A stretch of 64,000 bases of DNA, taken from Xaviernesmea oryzae (GTDB lineage Bacteria > Pseudomonadota > Alphaproteobacteria > Rhizobiales > Rhizobiaceae). Positions 53,552 to 62,258 of the stretch are shown in pieces. The position numbers and the translations under genes are program-made. How positions within the stretch are numbered: the first letter of the stretch is position 1; each line of letters begins with the position of its first letter. The DNA is taken from NCBI RefSeq assembly GCF_900177415.1, contig NZ_FXAF01000008.1, positions 434,001 to 498,000 of the forward strand. Reading direction: 5' to 3'. Below the pieces are notes generated by a model that was not told the origin of the DNA, searched no databases, and saw only the letters and a list, made by a program, of their open reading frames with translations.

Positions 53552-54301
53552 ATGACCTACGAATCTCCGACCTTGATAGACGACTGGCTGTTATGGATGC
53601 AGGACTTCCACCGTGAGGCGCTGCAGCTTACCCAAGCCCTTGCGTTCGACCCTGATGGGGTGAGCGACCCAGAGCTTCTCTCGGTGAAGTTCGGGTTGTA
53701 CGCGCGGCTTTTGACTTTTCTCGACACGGCGATCCGCCATACCCAAAGCGACAAGCTGCTGGATTTGCGCATCGTCGCTCGCAATATCATCGAATGCGGA
53801 ATGCACATGGATGCGGCGAGCCGCTGGCCAGACTATCTGCAGAAACTGAAAGATGACGATAAGGCAAGCCGACGGTCGCTTGCAGCGGAGATCCCCGCCG
53901 AGATACTGGACGTCGAGGCCCGTCGTCTACGGCAAGATATGCTCAATGATAAAACAGCAAAGCGGCTTCAGCCTACCGAACTGGGAAAGGGTAGCGAGTT
54001 CGCCCGTTTGGTGTTGATGTACCGGAAAATCTCCTCTGACACAGCGCATGTGACGGCCTCGTCCATTACCCGCCATTTGGTAGAGGATGCAGATGGCTTC
54101 GGACAGCTGACGATCGATCCCATGATTAGCGACGAAGACCTCTATGAAGCGTTCACGTCGATCGCGTTGACGCTCCTGCTTTGCACCTGGCTGCTGATGG
54201 ACGCCGTTCCGACGTCCCAGCGCAGCGATGTGATGATGGAGCTGGCGAGACGTCATCAAGCCCTCTATCAAAGGGATATTCGGTTAAGCGCTGAGGACTG
54301 A
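53552..54301 (+). CDS. DUF5677-like protein
   Basis: A 249-residue protein from ATG 53552 (a TTG two codons earlier is possible). The central section KFGLYARLLTFLDTAIRHTQ...LDLRIVARNIIECGMHMDAASRWPDYLQKL resembles the DUF5677 helical family, often found near defence and mobile genes. A hydrophobic stretch near residue 215 (SIALTLLLCTWLLMDAV) suggests a buried helix or a membrane contact. Function unknown. It begins a run of small accessory genes after the GTPase system. Confidence 0.6.
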   Translation: MTYESPTLIDDWLLWMQDFHREALQLTQALAFDPDGVSDPELLSVKFGLYARLLTFLDTAIRHTQSDKLLDLRIVARNIIECGMHMDAASRWPDYLQKLKDDDKASRRSLAAEIPAEILDVEARRLRQDMLNDKTAKRLQPTELGKGSEFARLVLMYRKISSDTAHVTASSITRHLVEDADGFGQLTIDPMISDEDLYEAFTSIALTLLLCTWLLMDAVPTSQRSDVMMELARRHQALYQRDIRLSAED

Positions 54302-54325
54302 GAACGAGCGGATAAGGGGTAGCGA

Positions 54326-54928
54326 ATGGCCTATCGTTTCTCGAATTACAACGACCTTGCTGCGGTCTATCAGTTGGGGACAGATTACTTTATCCACCAT
54401 CGCACCGGTGAGCAGGAAGCCGTGCTGGTGATGACACCGCACGGCGGCAAAATCGAAAAAACTGCCTCGATCATTGCTGACGAGATCGCAGGGCAGGAAT
54501 ACGCATTCTATGCGTTCGAAGGCAATCTGGCCGCAGGCAACCTGTTCGAGCTTCATATTCCTTCAGAGGAATTCGACGAGCCGCAGTCATTGGACCTGGC
54601 CGGCAAAGCGACCCTCGTCATCGCCATCCATGGCCGCAAGGACTATGACGACGCCGAGACGATTTGGATGGGCGGCCTCGACACAGAGTCACGGCAGGCG
54701 ATCGGCAAGGCGCTTACCGAAACCGGGTTCAAAATCGATGACGACCCGCCCAAATTCCGCGGCCGGGACGCATCCAATATCTGCAATCGTGGGAAAACAG
54801 AGAAGGGTGTGCAGCTGGAAATTCCTTTCAGCCTGCGACAGAGCTTCATCGCGCAACCCGAAGAACGACTTCGGTTGGTCAATGCTGTGCGCGCCGCGAT
54901 TGCCGGCCTTGTCCCTACAGGCATGTAA
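54326..54928 (+). CDS. Poly-gamma-glutamate hydrolase family protein
   Basis: A 200-residue member of the DUF867/PghP family of zinc peptidases, first known from phages that digest poly-gamma-glutamate capsules. Motifs are MTPHGGKIEKTASIIADEIA (metal His and Glu), AFYAFEG, ELHIPSEEFDEP (second metal ligand), VIAIHGRKD and NICNRGKTEKGVQLEIPFSLR near the end. The length is full. The gene lies 24 bases after the DUF5677 stop and 11 bases before the HNH-like gene. Confidence 0.85.
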   Translation: MAYRFSNYNDLAAVYQLGTDYFIHHRTGEQEAVLVMTPHGGKIEKTASIIADEIAGQEYAFYAFEGNLAAGNLFELHIPSEEFDEPQSLDLAGKATLVIAIHGRKDYDDAETIWMGGLDTESRQAIGKALTETGFKIDDDPPKFRGRDASNICNRGKTEKGVQLEIPFSLRQSFIAQPEERLRLVNAVRAAIAGLVPTGM

Positions 54929-54939
54929 GGAAAGGTGCT

Positions 54940-55470
54940 GTGGGACAGGCAAACCAGAAGAAGATAACGCAGCGGGCGATTCTCGAGACCGAGGAACGCT
55001 GCATCTACCGCGCGGCGGCCCCGACCACCATCGAACACATGCCGCCCCTTGTCCTGTTCCTGAAGTGCCAGCGCCCCAAGGGCCTTGAGTTCGCCGCCTG
55101 CAAGGAATGCAATAACGGCACCAAAGACGCCGATGCGGTGGCAGCTCTTTGTTCCCGCCTCAGCAACGCTGACCGCGATCCCTACTGGGAGAACGGGGAT
55201 GGCGACACATCGCTGCATACTGTTGAACGGGACGCTCCTGGCGTGAGGGATGAGGTCTTCGACGCAAGGAAAGCGTCGACCAGTTGGATGAGGGGGCGGA
55301 GCGGGGTGCTGACACCCAAGACCATTCTCGTAGCCGATGGTCCTCTGCCGAAGGCCTACCTCGATGTTTTTCGCGGCGAAACTGGGCATCGCTTTATACC
55401 GCGAACATGTCGGGATGCCGCTTGCTCTGGATGGTGGGGTACAAAAGACATCGTAAATTATCATGGATAG
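54940..55470 (+). CDS. HNH-like nuclease gene, probably frameshifted at the 3' end
   Basis: A 176-residue frame from GTG 54940. It has an HNH-type core: EERCIYR...TTIEHMPPLVLF and GLEFAACKECNNGTK (zinc Cys pair and Asn-Asn). The first Cys pair is incomplete (CIYR in place of CxxC). Near 55365 another frame continues as FFAAKLGIALYREHVGMPLALDGGVQ, the expected C-terminus of such proteins, so a one-base change probably shifted the end. The current C-terminus (from about residue 143) is therefore likely aberrant. It may be inactive. Confidence 0.6.
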   Translation: MGQANQKKITQRAILETEERCIYRAAAPTTIEHMPPLVLFLKCQRPKGLEFAACKECNNGTKDADAVAALCSRLSNADRDPYWENGDGDTSLHTVERDAPGVRDEVFDARKASTSWMRGRSGVLTPKTILVADGPLPKAYLDVFRGETGHRFIPRTCRDAACSGWWGTKDIVNYHG

Positions 55471-55554
55471 AAAACTCGTATCTGGCTTGATCGCGCAAGG
55501 GTTGTTGGGGCAAGCTCGCAATCTGCTACCCCCGATAAACCCAGGGACAATTAA

Positions 55555-56288
55555 ATGGAATCTGAGGCGATCGTTTCTCTGACAGGCTCGACGCTCACCT
55601 ATGACTACAAGGAGCTGCCGTCACGGTGCTCCGATGATGAGATCAAGAACTATGTCCGCCGCACCCGGGAGCTGTTCAATCCCACCGCGCGAGACTTCGA
55701 CGACGCGCGAAATACTGAGTGGTTTATTCGCAGTTATCTTGCGTTGAAATATGTACTGGCATCTACGGTGCTGGCAAACTCAGCAGAATATGCAGAGCAG
55801 CCAAATCTTCAGGTCACGTTGCCATACCTTCGGTACTACACATTGCTGAATTGCAGCCGTTCATTTCTGTTAACGCTCCCATGTCTCGATTGGCGTGGTG
55901 AGACGACGATCGAAATGACACACAGTAATATTCTCAATCTCACTGGTGACAAGCTCAAGCGACTTGATCGGCGGCACGAGATAGCCATTAAACCAAGGCT
56001 TCTGGCCGCAAAGGATCAGCGCGAACTGTTCTCATACCGTTTTCCTTCCACGGGCTTGGGGATCTTCGGCGATGAGGTCGTGACCGTCGATGAGGTGGTT
56101 GGAATTGCCAGGCTTCTAACAGAGCTCGCTCAAATCAATCTAGCTTGCTTAGAAAGCTTGATGCAGAAGCATCATTCGGATCGGCGGTTTGGGCTGCTTG
56201 ATGTCGACGATATGTGGCACACAATGCGATTCAACGGCGCCACTGCGTCTCTGATTGACGATGAAGATTATACTCGTGTCGCTTATTT
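55555..56288 (+). pseudogene. Hypothetical gene, 5' part, interrupted by IS66 element
   Basis: Starts at ATG 55555 and reads 244 codons to the target duplication; the frame's stop (56290-56292) lies in the IS end. Joined to 58771-58921 across one copy of the 8-base repeat it forms a 294-residue protein. It is helical, with KYVLASTVLANS and HSNILNLTGDKLKRLDRRHE segments. I do not recognise the family. The insertion removed the last 50 residues, so it is likely non-functional. Confidence 0.8.
56281..56288 (+). repeat. 8-bp target duplication, left copy
   Basis: GCTTATTT directly before the IS66 left end; identical to 58763-58770. Confidence 0.9.
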
Positions 56289-56363
56289 GTAAGCGGTGTC
56301 TTGACCCCACCTTCCGGATCAGTGCGCGATTGTTGATGTTGTCGCCGAACGAGGCTTCGACAT

Positions 56364-56792
56364 ATGACGATTACAGGGTTTACGCATGGCACCAGTGAAG
56401 ATGTGCCGTTGCAGCGGTTTGAGGTTTTCACCGGAACAGGGCGTCGCCGCGACTGGAGCGACGAAGAGAAGGACCGCATTGTCGCCGAGAGTTATAGCGG
56501 CGAGATGTCGGTCAGTGCTGTTGCGCGTCGGCATGGGTTGTCGCCCGGCCAATTGTTTACCTGGCGCCGGCAGGTGCGAAGTCAGGCGAAGCAAGAAGCA
56601 CCGCCTATGTTTGTGCCAGCGGTAATTGATCGTCCGGCAGATCTACCCCCAACGCTGAGAAAGACGGCGAGAAGCTCTCGTCCAATAGCGGCAATCGAGC
56701 TGGAAGTCGGTGGCGCGATCGTCAGGATCGCATCGGGTACGGACCGCGCAACCATTACCGCCGTCATCCATGCCTTGAAGGCTCAGCCGTGA
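56364..56792 (+). CDS. tnpA: IS66 accessory protein TnpA
   Basis: 142 residues with a helix-turn-helix (IVAESYSGEMSVSAVARRHGLSPGQLFTWRRQ, about 37-69). This is the IS66 OrfA that binds the ends. Its stop overlaps the tnpB start by four bases. Confidence 0.92.
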   Translation: MTITGFTHGTSEDVPLQRFEVFTGTGRRRDWSDEEKDRIVAESYSGEMSVSAVARRHGLSPGQLFTWRRQVRSQAKQEAPPMFVPAVIDRPADLPPTLRKTARSSRPIAAIELEVGGAIVRIASGTDRATITAVIHALKAQP

Positions 56793-57145
56793 TCGGTCCG
56801 TCCGGTGCGGTAAAGGTGATGATCGCCACCAAGCCCGTCGATTTCCGTAAAGGTGCTGAGGGATTGGCGGCGCTCGTGAAGGCGGAGATGGGTGCTGACC
56901 CATTCTCTGGCACGATCTATGTGTTCCGCGCCAAACGAACGGACCGGATCAAGCTGATCTTCTGGGATGGCAGCGGCGTGTGCCTGGTTGCCAAGCGGCT
57001 TGAGGATGGCGAATTCCATTGGCCTCGAATGCAGGACGGCGCGATGCATCTGACGGCGGCCCAGTTCTCGGCATTGTTCGAGGGATTGGACTGGAAACGC
57101 GTTCATGCTCCGAGCGAAACGCGAGCGCCGGTAAAGGCTGGATGA
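56789..57145 (+). CDS. tnpB: IS66 accessory protein TnpB (Orf2)
   Basis: 118 residues with the IS66 Orf2 pattern MIATKPVDFRKGAEGLAALV and IYVFRAKRTDRIKLIFWDG. Needed for IS66 transposition; no catalytic motif. Confidence 0.95.
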   Translation: MIGPSGAVKVMIATKPVDFRKGAEGLAALVKAEMGADPFSGTIYVFRAKRTDRIKLIFWDGSGVCLVAKRLEDGEFHWPRMQDGAMHLTAAQFSALFEGLDWKRVHAPSETRAPVKAG

Positions 57146-57216
57146 CGGCCGCGACCAATTGAATCAGCGTCATCCAGCCTCTCGATCCGAGCGGTAAAAT
57201 ATGCTGTTCTCGATCC

Positions 57217-58749
57217 ATGGCGATAACGGCGGACGAGCTTCCGGATGATCTGAACGCGCTGAAAGCGATGGTGCTTTCGCGCGAGGCGGAGAACGCCCGT
57301 CTGCGTCAGATCATCAAGGAATTGCAGCGCCACCGGTTCGGTCGCCGTGCCGAGACGCTCCCAGAAGATCAGCTCCTGCTTGGGCTTGAAGAGGCCGAGC
57401 AAGTCGAGGCTGCCGGTCTGGAGGACAACGAGCAAGCCTCTCCCGCTGTTCGACAGGCGCAGGTCGCCAAACGCCGCACGAACAGAGGTTCGCTGCCAGC
57501 CCATCTGCCGCGCATCGAGATCGTGGTCGATATAGATGACCACGCCTGTCCCTGCTGCCGCAACGACCTGCATCGCATCGGCGAAGACGCCAGCGAGAAG
57601 CTGGACCTTGTGCCCGCCCAATTCCGCGTTCTTGTGGTGCGTCGGCCAAAATATGCCTGCCGGGCCTGCGAGGAGGTCGTTGTTCAGGCTCCGGCCCCGG
57701 CGAGACTAATTGAAGGCGGCATTCCGACCGAGGCGACCGTCGCTCAGGTGCTGGTTTCCAAATATGCCGACCACTTGCCGCTGTATCGCCAGGCGCAAGT
57801 CTACAAGCGTCAGGGCATCGACCTCGACCGTTCGACGCTCGCCGATTGGGTCGGCCGCGCCGCTTGGCATCTGCGTCCTGTCCATCAACGGCTGCTCGAT
57901 CATTTGAAGTCGTCGTCCAAGCTTTTTGCCGACGAGACGACGGCCCCGGTGCTCGACCCTGGGCGCGGCAAAACCAAAACCGGCCAGCTCTGGGCCTATG
58001 CGCGGGATGACAGGCCGTGGCATGGCGAGGACCCACCCGGCGTCGCTTATGTCTACGCGCCGGACCGTAAAGGTGAGCGACCGATGGCCCATCTCGACGG
58101 CTTCGTCGGTATTCTGCAGGTCGACGGCTACAGTGGATATCGCCCGCTCGCGGCAAAGAACACCGTGTCACTGGCATTCTGCTGGTCCCACGTTCGCCGC
58201 CGCTTCTATGAACTCGCCGCGGCCGGTCCGGCACCCATTGCCAGCGAGGCGCTCAAACGCATCGCCGAACTTTACAAGATTGAAGACGAGATACGTGGCC
58301 TCGCACACGAGAAGCGTAGCGCCACGCGCCAAGAAAAGAGCCGACCGATCACCGACAGCCTCGCTCCCTGGCTGCGCGAACAGCTCGGCCTCATTAGTCA
58401 GAAGACGAAGCTCGCCGAAGCGATCCGCTATGCCCTGTCACGATGGGAAGGATTGACCCGCTTTATTGACGACGGCCGTATCGAGATCGACTCCAACATC
58501 GTCGAACGATCCATCAGGCCAATTGCCCTCAATCGCAAGAATGCGCTGTTTGCCGGTTCCGACGCCGGGGCAGAACACTGGGCAACCATCGCGTCACTTA
58601 TCGAAACCGCCAAGCTCAACGATGTCGAGCCGCTCGCCTATCTCTCGGACATCCTCACCAGGATCGTCAACGGGCATCCAAATACCCAGATCGATGACCT
58701 GCTGCCGTGGGCCTACGCCGCAAAGCCCGAACTCAAAGCCGTGGCCTAA
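57217..58749 (+). CDS. tnpC: IS66 transposase TnpC
   Basis: A 510-residue DDE transposase. An N-terminal coiled coil (LNALKAMVLSREAENARLRQIIKELQ) and zinc-finger-like CPCCRNDL precede the catalytic core, with DETTAPVLD, LQVDGYSGY and the C-terminal FIDDGRIEIDSNIVERSIRP carrying the candidate Glu. Ends 13 bases before the right terminus. Complete. Confidence 0.95.
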   Translation: MAITADELPDDLNALKAMVLSREAENARLRQIIKELQRHRFGRRAETLPEDQLLLGLEEAEQVEAAGLEDNEQASPAVRQAQVAKRRTNRGSLPAHLPRIEIVVDIDDHACPCCRNDLHRIGEDASEKLDLVPAQFRVLVVRRPKYACRACEEVVVQAPAPARLIEGGIPTEATVAQVLVSKYADHLPLYRQAQVYKRQGIDLDRSTLADWVGRAAWHLRPVHQRLLDHLKSSSKLFADETTAPVLDPGRGKTKTGQLWAYARDDRPWHGEDPPGVAYVYAPDRKGERPMAHLDGFVGILQVDGYSGYRPLAAKNTVSLAFCWSHVRRRFYELAAAGPAPIASEALKRIAELYKIEDEIRGLAHEKRSATRQEKSRPITDSLAPWLREQLGLISQKTKLAEAIRYALSRWEGLTRFIDDGRIEIDSNIVERSIRPIALNRKNALFAGSDAGAEHWATIASLIETAKLNDVEPLAYLSDILTRIVNGHPNTQIDDLLPWAYAAKPELKAVA

Positions 58750-58762
58750 GAACACCGCTTAC

Positions 58763-58770
58763 GCTTATTT
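58763..58770 (+). repeat. 8-bp target duplication, right copy
   Basis: GCTTATTT directly after the IS66 right end; identical to 56281-56288. Confidence 0.9.
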
Positions 58771-58921
58771 TGTCCGAAAATATAGCAGCCCCGCATCGTT
58801 GGCGGCCTTAGCCACCGCTGGGCTGGTGGAAGATTTCTTTGGCGCGTGGTCTGCGGACGATGACGCGGAAGGAGCTTTCAACCCTGATCGCAACTGGAAT
58901 TTACTGCTGGATCTCTGGTGA
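58771..58921 (+). pseudogene. 3' part of the gene split by IS66
   Basis: Continues the frame of 55555-56288: after the shared repeat it reads VRKYSSPASLAALATAGLVE and ends DRNWNLLLDLW at a TGA (58919-58921). It is cut off from its start by the element. Confidence 0.8.
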
Positions 58922-58960
58922 TACTCGATAATGACAAGAGGCCAGAGCCAGGTCTCGCAG

Positions 58961-59536
58961 CTATCGGGCGTTGGTTTTGATCCAGCTTGGCCAATCAATC
59001 AAACCATGGTCCGCGACGATATCTATGGAATCAGGCAGCACACGGTCGCAAAACAAGATGACATTCATGCAGTTCCAACGAGCGCCCGGAACGACTAGGC
59101 CATCAAACTCCAAAAAGTGCGCAGCTTCCGCGATATCCTGTGAGCGTGGGTACTCGTCGCTCACGCGATCATAAGAAAGTTGGCCGTACCGGGATGTGTC
59201 GAGCCCAAGAGCTCGCAATGCCTCAAGATCGACTAGCTGAAGTGCCCGATCTACTGATACTTCCAGCTCATGGACACCGTATTCCACCTTTGAAGGAAAG
59301 ACCGGTTGACCCCTTCCGAGATGAAAATACATTTCAGCTATGGCACCATCACGTTCCTGGGATGTGTAGAGCACATCAAACGTTCCGTCATCCCAGCGGC
59401 CGCCCGCACGAGCACAATCGACAGGTGACCTTCCCTTTCGGACTACACGCCACACCGTACCCTCGAACCGCACAGGGGCGAGGGCTTCGATGACATCGAT
59501 GAGCGCATTATCCCGGCTTCTGCGAGTGTGGACCAT
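58961..59536 (-). CDS. RES-domain toxin
   Basis: A 191-residue RES-family toxin. Known members of this class (ParT, MbcT) are NAD-consuming or ADP-ribosylating enzymes that halt growth. RES landmarks are WRVVRKG with R30, GGRWDD at 45-50, VLYTSQERDGAIAEMYFHL with Y57 and E68, and GLVVPGARWNCMNVILF near the C-terminus. The ATG lies three bases after the Xre stop, so it is third in an operon with the Xre antitoxin and the unrecognised gene at 59884. Catalytic residues appear kept. Confidence 0.88.
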   Translation of the reverse strand: MVHTRRSRDNALIDVIEALAPVRFEGTVWRVVRKGRSPVDCARAGGRWDDGTFDVLYTSQERDGAIAEMYFHLGRGQPVFPSKVEYGVHELEVSVDRALQLVDLEALRALGLDTSRYGQLSYDRVSDEYPRSQDIAEAAHFLEFDGLVVPGARWNCMNVILFCDRVLPDSIDIVADHGLIDWPSWIKTNAR

Positions 59537-59539
59537 GCT

Positions 59540-59887
59540 TTACAGGAAAACCTCGTTATCGAGTCGGTCGATGACCTTCAGCACTTCGATAGCACGGTCC
59601 TGATGGATAAGGTCAATCGCCCGCTCACCGTTCAGTTGCGGATGGCGAGCATAAAGCCAGGTCCTGATCTCGTCTGACGAGTAATAGTCTGTCAGGCGCG
59701 TAACAACGTAATGCAGGTCGGAAAGGATCAACTCGTTCCGTGGCTGAGGCTTTATATCGCCTGCACGCCAACGTGAAACAGTGGCTTTCGACACGTCCAT
59801 GATATTAGCGATATCGGTACCTTTTAGACCGCCTGCCTCGCCAATCTCGTTTAAAAATCTTGGTACTGCTCCCTGCATGGTACTCAT
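59540..59887 (-). CDS. Xre/MbcA/ParS-type antitoxin
   Basis: 115 residues. The N-terminal half is a helix-turn-helix (LKGTDIANIMDVSKATVSRWRAGD, about 22-45) and the C-terminal half has the toxin-binding motif LNGERAIDLIHQD of the DUF2384 (Xre-MbcA-ParS) family. Its ATG overlaps the end of the upstream gene by four bases and it precedes the RES toxin by three, so all three are co-translated. Expected to neutralise the toxin and autorepress. Confidence 0.9.
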   Translation of the reverse strand: MSTMQGAVPRFLNEIGEAGGLKGTDIANIMDVSKATVSRWRAGDIKPQPRNELILSDLHYVVTRLTDYYSSDEIRTWLYARHPQLNGERAIDLIHQDRAIEVLKVIDRLDNEVFL

Positions 59888-61239
59888 CGCATTTGCTGTA
59901 TGTTATCGGAATGACCAGAAGTCCTTGGGTTAGCCGCCGTCTTGGCACGCGGTGCCCCTTTGCCACGAGCTTCGTGCATTACAGCCAGAGTATCGCTGAG
60001 CTTCACGACGCGTCCGTGATGATCGGTAAGGCGTTTCGTCAAACTTGCAGCTCCCTTCTCGTCAATGCCAAATCTCTGGGCGTCCTTGAGGTTCGGTCTC
60101 AGGTCCTTGATGGTCCTAGAGATACGTTCAGTCTCACGCAACGGTTTCTCTAGGAAAAACTGCTCCCTGTTATGATCCGGAACGGCAGTGAATACTTCCA
60201 CGGCCGCGAAAGCCTGACGCGCCGCATGCTGGCGGGTGTCGGACACCATATTGGTGACGCCATGCACACAGCACACATCCTGACAGCCAAGGGCACGTTT
60301 GCCGCCGCGCGCACTGGATAGAAACTCAAGCTCATTCCTCTTGAGGGATTTCGCCAGTCCAGGAATGGGAACGTATGTTGTTTTTCCAAAGCCGCTGTCT
60401 TCATCACGCGGCTCTGGCTCTTTGTGCCAGGATCGCGCATCGAACTGGTTTCGCTCCATAATGCCATGTGCCAGTCCAGACGCTGCTCCAAAGGCGAGAG
60501 CCGCCTGGCCGAGCAAGCCGTCAAGATGATCGATGATAATCGGGCAGCCAAGATTGTGGATGCCCTGCAGCGACAGCAGGAATTGCCGCGTCGTTTGCGG
60601 CCGCGCTTCATGGCCGAGGCCCGAGAGACGTAGCCACAGATTGTCAAACGGCAAATCGTTTAGGGCGCTGACGACCTCGCTGCGTTGCGATGCATCGTTG
60701 ATCGCGACATGCGAATGGATGACCGGATAGTCGATGGCGATATGCTTACCACCCTCGCGATCGAGTGCGTCACGTAACGCGAGGCAGGAAGTACGGTCGA
60801 CCGCCAGCCAATCAGCATTGTCCGGATCGGCAAGAAAATGGGTCGGGGAGAGAACCGTATCAACGCTGCTCGCGACAGCGAACCGGGCGATTTGCCCGAT
60901 TACATCGGTGGAGGCGTCAGAGGAAAAATGTTGTGGCCCTAACAGCTCGCCGGCAACAGCCCATGGCGCATTGCGCACTGCACCGGCAAAGCGCGCGCGT
61001 GCACTTAGTTCCGCAACCTGCGTGTCGAGGACGATCTCAACACCGTCGCGACGTAGGTCGGCAATGAAATCCTTCTGAAAAGGAAAGCGCGACGCCTCGA
61101 TGACGACACGCCGAATGGGCAACCGCCCAGCTGCATAAAGCTCTCCGAACTTCTTATGAGCTTCACCGATTCGAATGAAATGGGCGATAGGACTTGCGGG
61201 ATTACGGAATGCTATGACGTTGTTTCCGGCCATGGCCAT
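59884..61239 (-). CDS. Unrecognised protein coupled to the Xre/RES pair
   Basis: 451 residues from ATG 61239; a GTG at 61257 is possible but sits in an inverted repeat that looks like the promoter operator. The first 340 residues alternate strands and helices in a TIM-barrel-like way (VVIEASRFPF, VDTVLSPTHFLADPDNADWL, IAIDYPVIHSHVAIND, LWLRLSGLGHEARPQTT, CPIIIDHLDGLLGQAALAFGAASG). A GCQDVCCVHG cluster near residue 322 could bind zinc. The C-terminal region is basic and helical. The barrel-plus-Cys arrangement vaguely recalls tRNA-guanine transglycosylase-like proteins, but I cannot assign it. Four-base overlap with the antitoxin gene indicates a shared function. Confidence 0.6.
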   Translation of the reverse strand: MAMAGNNVIAFRNPASPIAHFIRIGEAHKKFGELYAAGRLPIRRVVIEASRFPFQKDFIADLRRDGVEIVLDTQVAELSARARFAGAVRNAPWAVAGELLGPQHFSSDASTDVIGQIARFAVASSVDTVLSPTHFLADPDNADWLAVDRTSCLALRDALDREGGKHIAIDYPVIHSHVAINDASQRSEVVSALNDLPFDNLWLRLSGLGHEARPQTTRQFLLSLQGIHNLGCPIIIDHLDGLLGQAALAFGAASGLAHGIMERNQFDARSWHKEPEPRDEDSGFGKTTYVPIPGLAKSLKRNELEFLSSARGGKRALGCQDVCCVHGVTNMVSDTRQHAARQAFAAVEVFTAVPDHNREQFFLEKPLRETERISRTIKDLRPNLKDAQRFGIDEKGAASLTKRLTDHHGRVVKLSDTLAVMHEARGKGAPRAKTAANPRTSGHSDNIQQMR

Positions 61240-61250
61240 GTTCCAAAGCG

Positions 61251-61275
61251 GTTTCACAAAATAAAAATATGAAAC
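61251..61275. promoter_or_regulatory. GTTTCA inverted repeat, candidate operator of the orf-xre-res operon
   Basis: GTTTCA (61251-61256) and TGAAAC (61270-61275) with a 13-base AT-rich spacer, at the 5' end of the operon. A likely site for Xre autorepression. Confidence 0.45.
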
Positions 61276-61397
61276 TAAAATGATAAAGTCAAAGGATTTG
61301 TTCCATATCCGTTCGTGTAAATGGGGGGAACTCTATTGCTAAGAAAGTTAATTTTGCCCTAAATGGTTGTAGTTGTTAAGTAATCGTCGGCTTGAGC

Positions 61398-62258
61398 ATG
61401 ACCAAAGAAGACAGCTTTGATGAACGAGATATCGAGGATCACGACCCGCCGATGCCGCGGGACCCCGAGGAAATCGAGATGCACGAACTCGAGCATGCCC
61501 TCCGGGGCCTGACCCTGCTCGGCGACGACACCTACCTCGGCATGCAGGCCATGAACATTGCTGTCGTCGACAAGTTCATCATGCCCATTGAGACGGACGC
61601 GCGAAGCTGGCGGGCACGCGACGAGGGCATAGACATGGCCGGTGCCATGTTCCTGAATGCGCAAAGCCAGATGTGGCTTTTTTCGGTCTACGAACTTCTG
61701 CGGACCTGGCGAGAGCGTGCCAAGAACGTGCAGAAATGGGCGGCAAATGGTGGCCTTGATATGAAGATTTCTGCGTTGGAAGCCGATAAAGGCTTTCATC
61801 ACCTTAACCGGACCGCCTTCGCAAAGGTTCTTCGCCGTATCAAAACGGATGCGGCAAGTTTACAGGCAATCAAGGACGATCTGGCCCGCACTCACGTTCT
61901 TTTCGGAGAATTGGAATTTCTCAGGGTGGCGCTCGCCAGACACGAAGTTTCAGGCCGGCCGAAACTTATGGCCTATGCGCCCGGATACGCACGTATCGAC
62001 ATGTGGACCGGCAGCATGAGCTACGAATTGAGCATCGGCCACATAGTTCTCGGAGAAGTGACGCGTCGAAGCATCGCCGATGGCTTGCGAGCTCTTACGA
62101 CGGACAGGACGGTCCCGACACCTGAGTCCCTGGCTGATTTCGATGCTTTTATGAAGCTGTCTCCAGAGGCTCATCCATTCGACCCACCGACCGAGAACTC
62201 GCCGAAGGACTGCATCGGTTTAGGGGAAGGGTCGCCAACGGCGAGCAGTTCGTCCTAG
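61398..62258 (+). CDS. Hypothetical protein, divergent from the RES operon
   Basis: 286 residues from ATG 61398. The N-terminus is acidic (DSFDERDIEDHDPPMPRDPEE), the middle helical with an aromatic patch (QSQMWLFSVYELLRTWRERAKNVQ), and the C-terminus polar. No known motif. The DNA is not unusual in composition. It shares the AT-rich promoter region 61258-61397 with the orf-xre-res operon, so it may respond to the same control. Confidence 0.65.
   Translation: MTKEDSFDERDIEDHDPPMPRDPEEIEMHELEHALRGLTLLGDDTYLGMQAMNIAVVDKFIMPIETDARSWRARDEGIDMAGAMFLNAQSQMWLFSVYELLRTWRERAKNVQKWAANGGLDMKISALEADKGFHHLNRTAFAKVLRRIKTDAASLQAIKDDLARTHVLFGELEFLRVALARHEVSGRPKLMAYAPGYARIDMWTGSMSYELSIGHIVLGEVTRRSIADGLRALTTDRTVPTPESLADFDAFMKLSPEAHPFDPPTENSPKDCIGLGEGSPTASSSS

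Larger units (their letters stand above)
56289..58762 (+). mobile_element. IS66-family insertion sequence
   Basis: A 2474-bp element bounded by terminal inverted repeats beginning GTAAGCGGTGT at both ends (left from 56289, right ending 58762) and flanked by GCTTATTT duplications of eight bases, the size expected for IS66. It carries tnpA, tnpB and the DDE transposase tnpC, all intact. The clean duplication and intact genes indicate a recent insertion. Confidence 0.95.
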
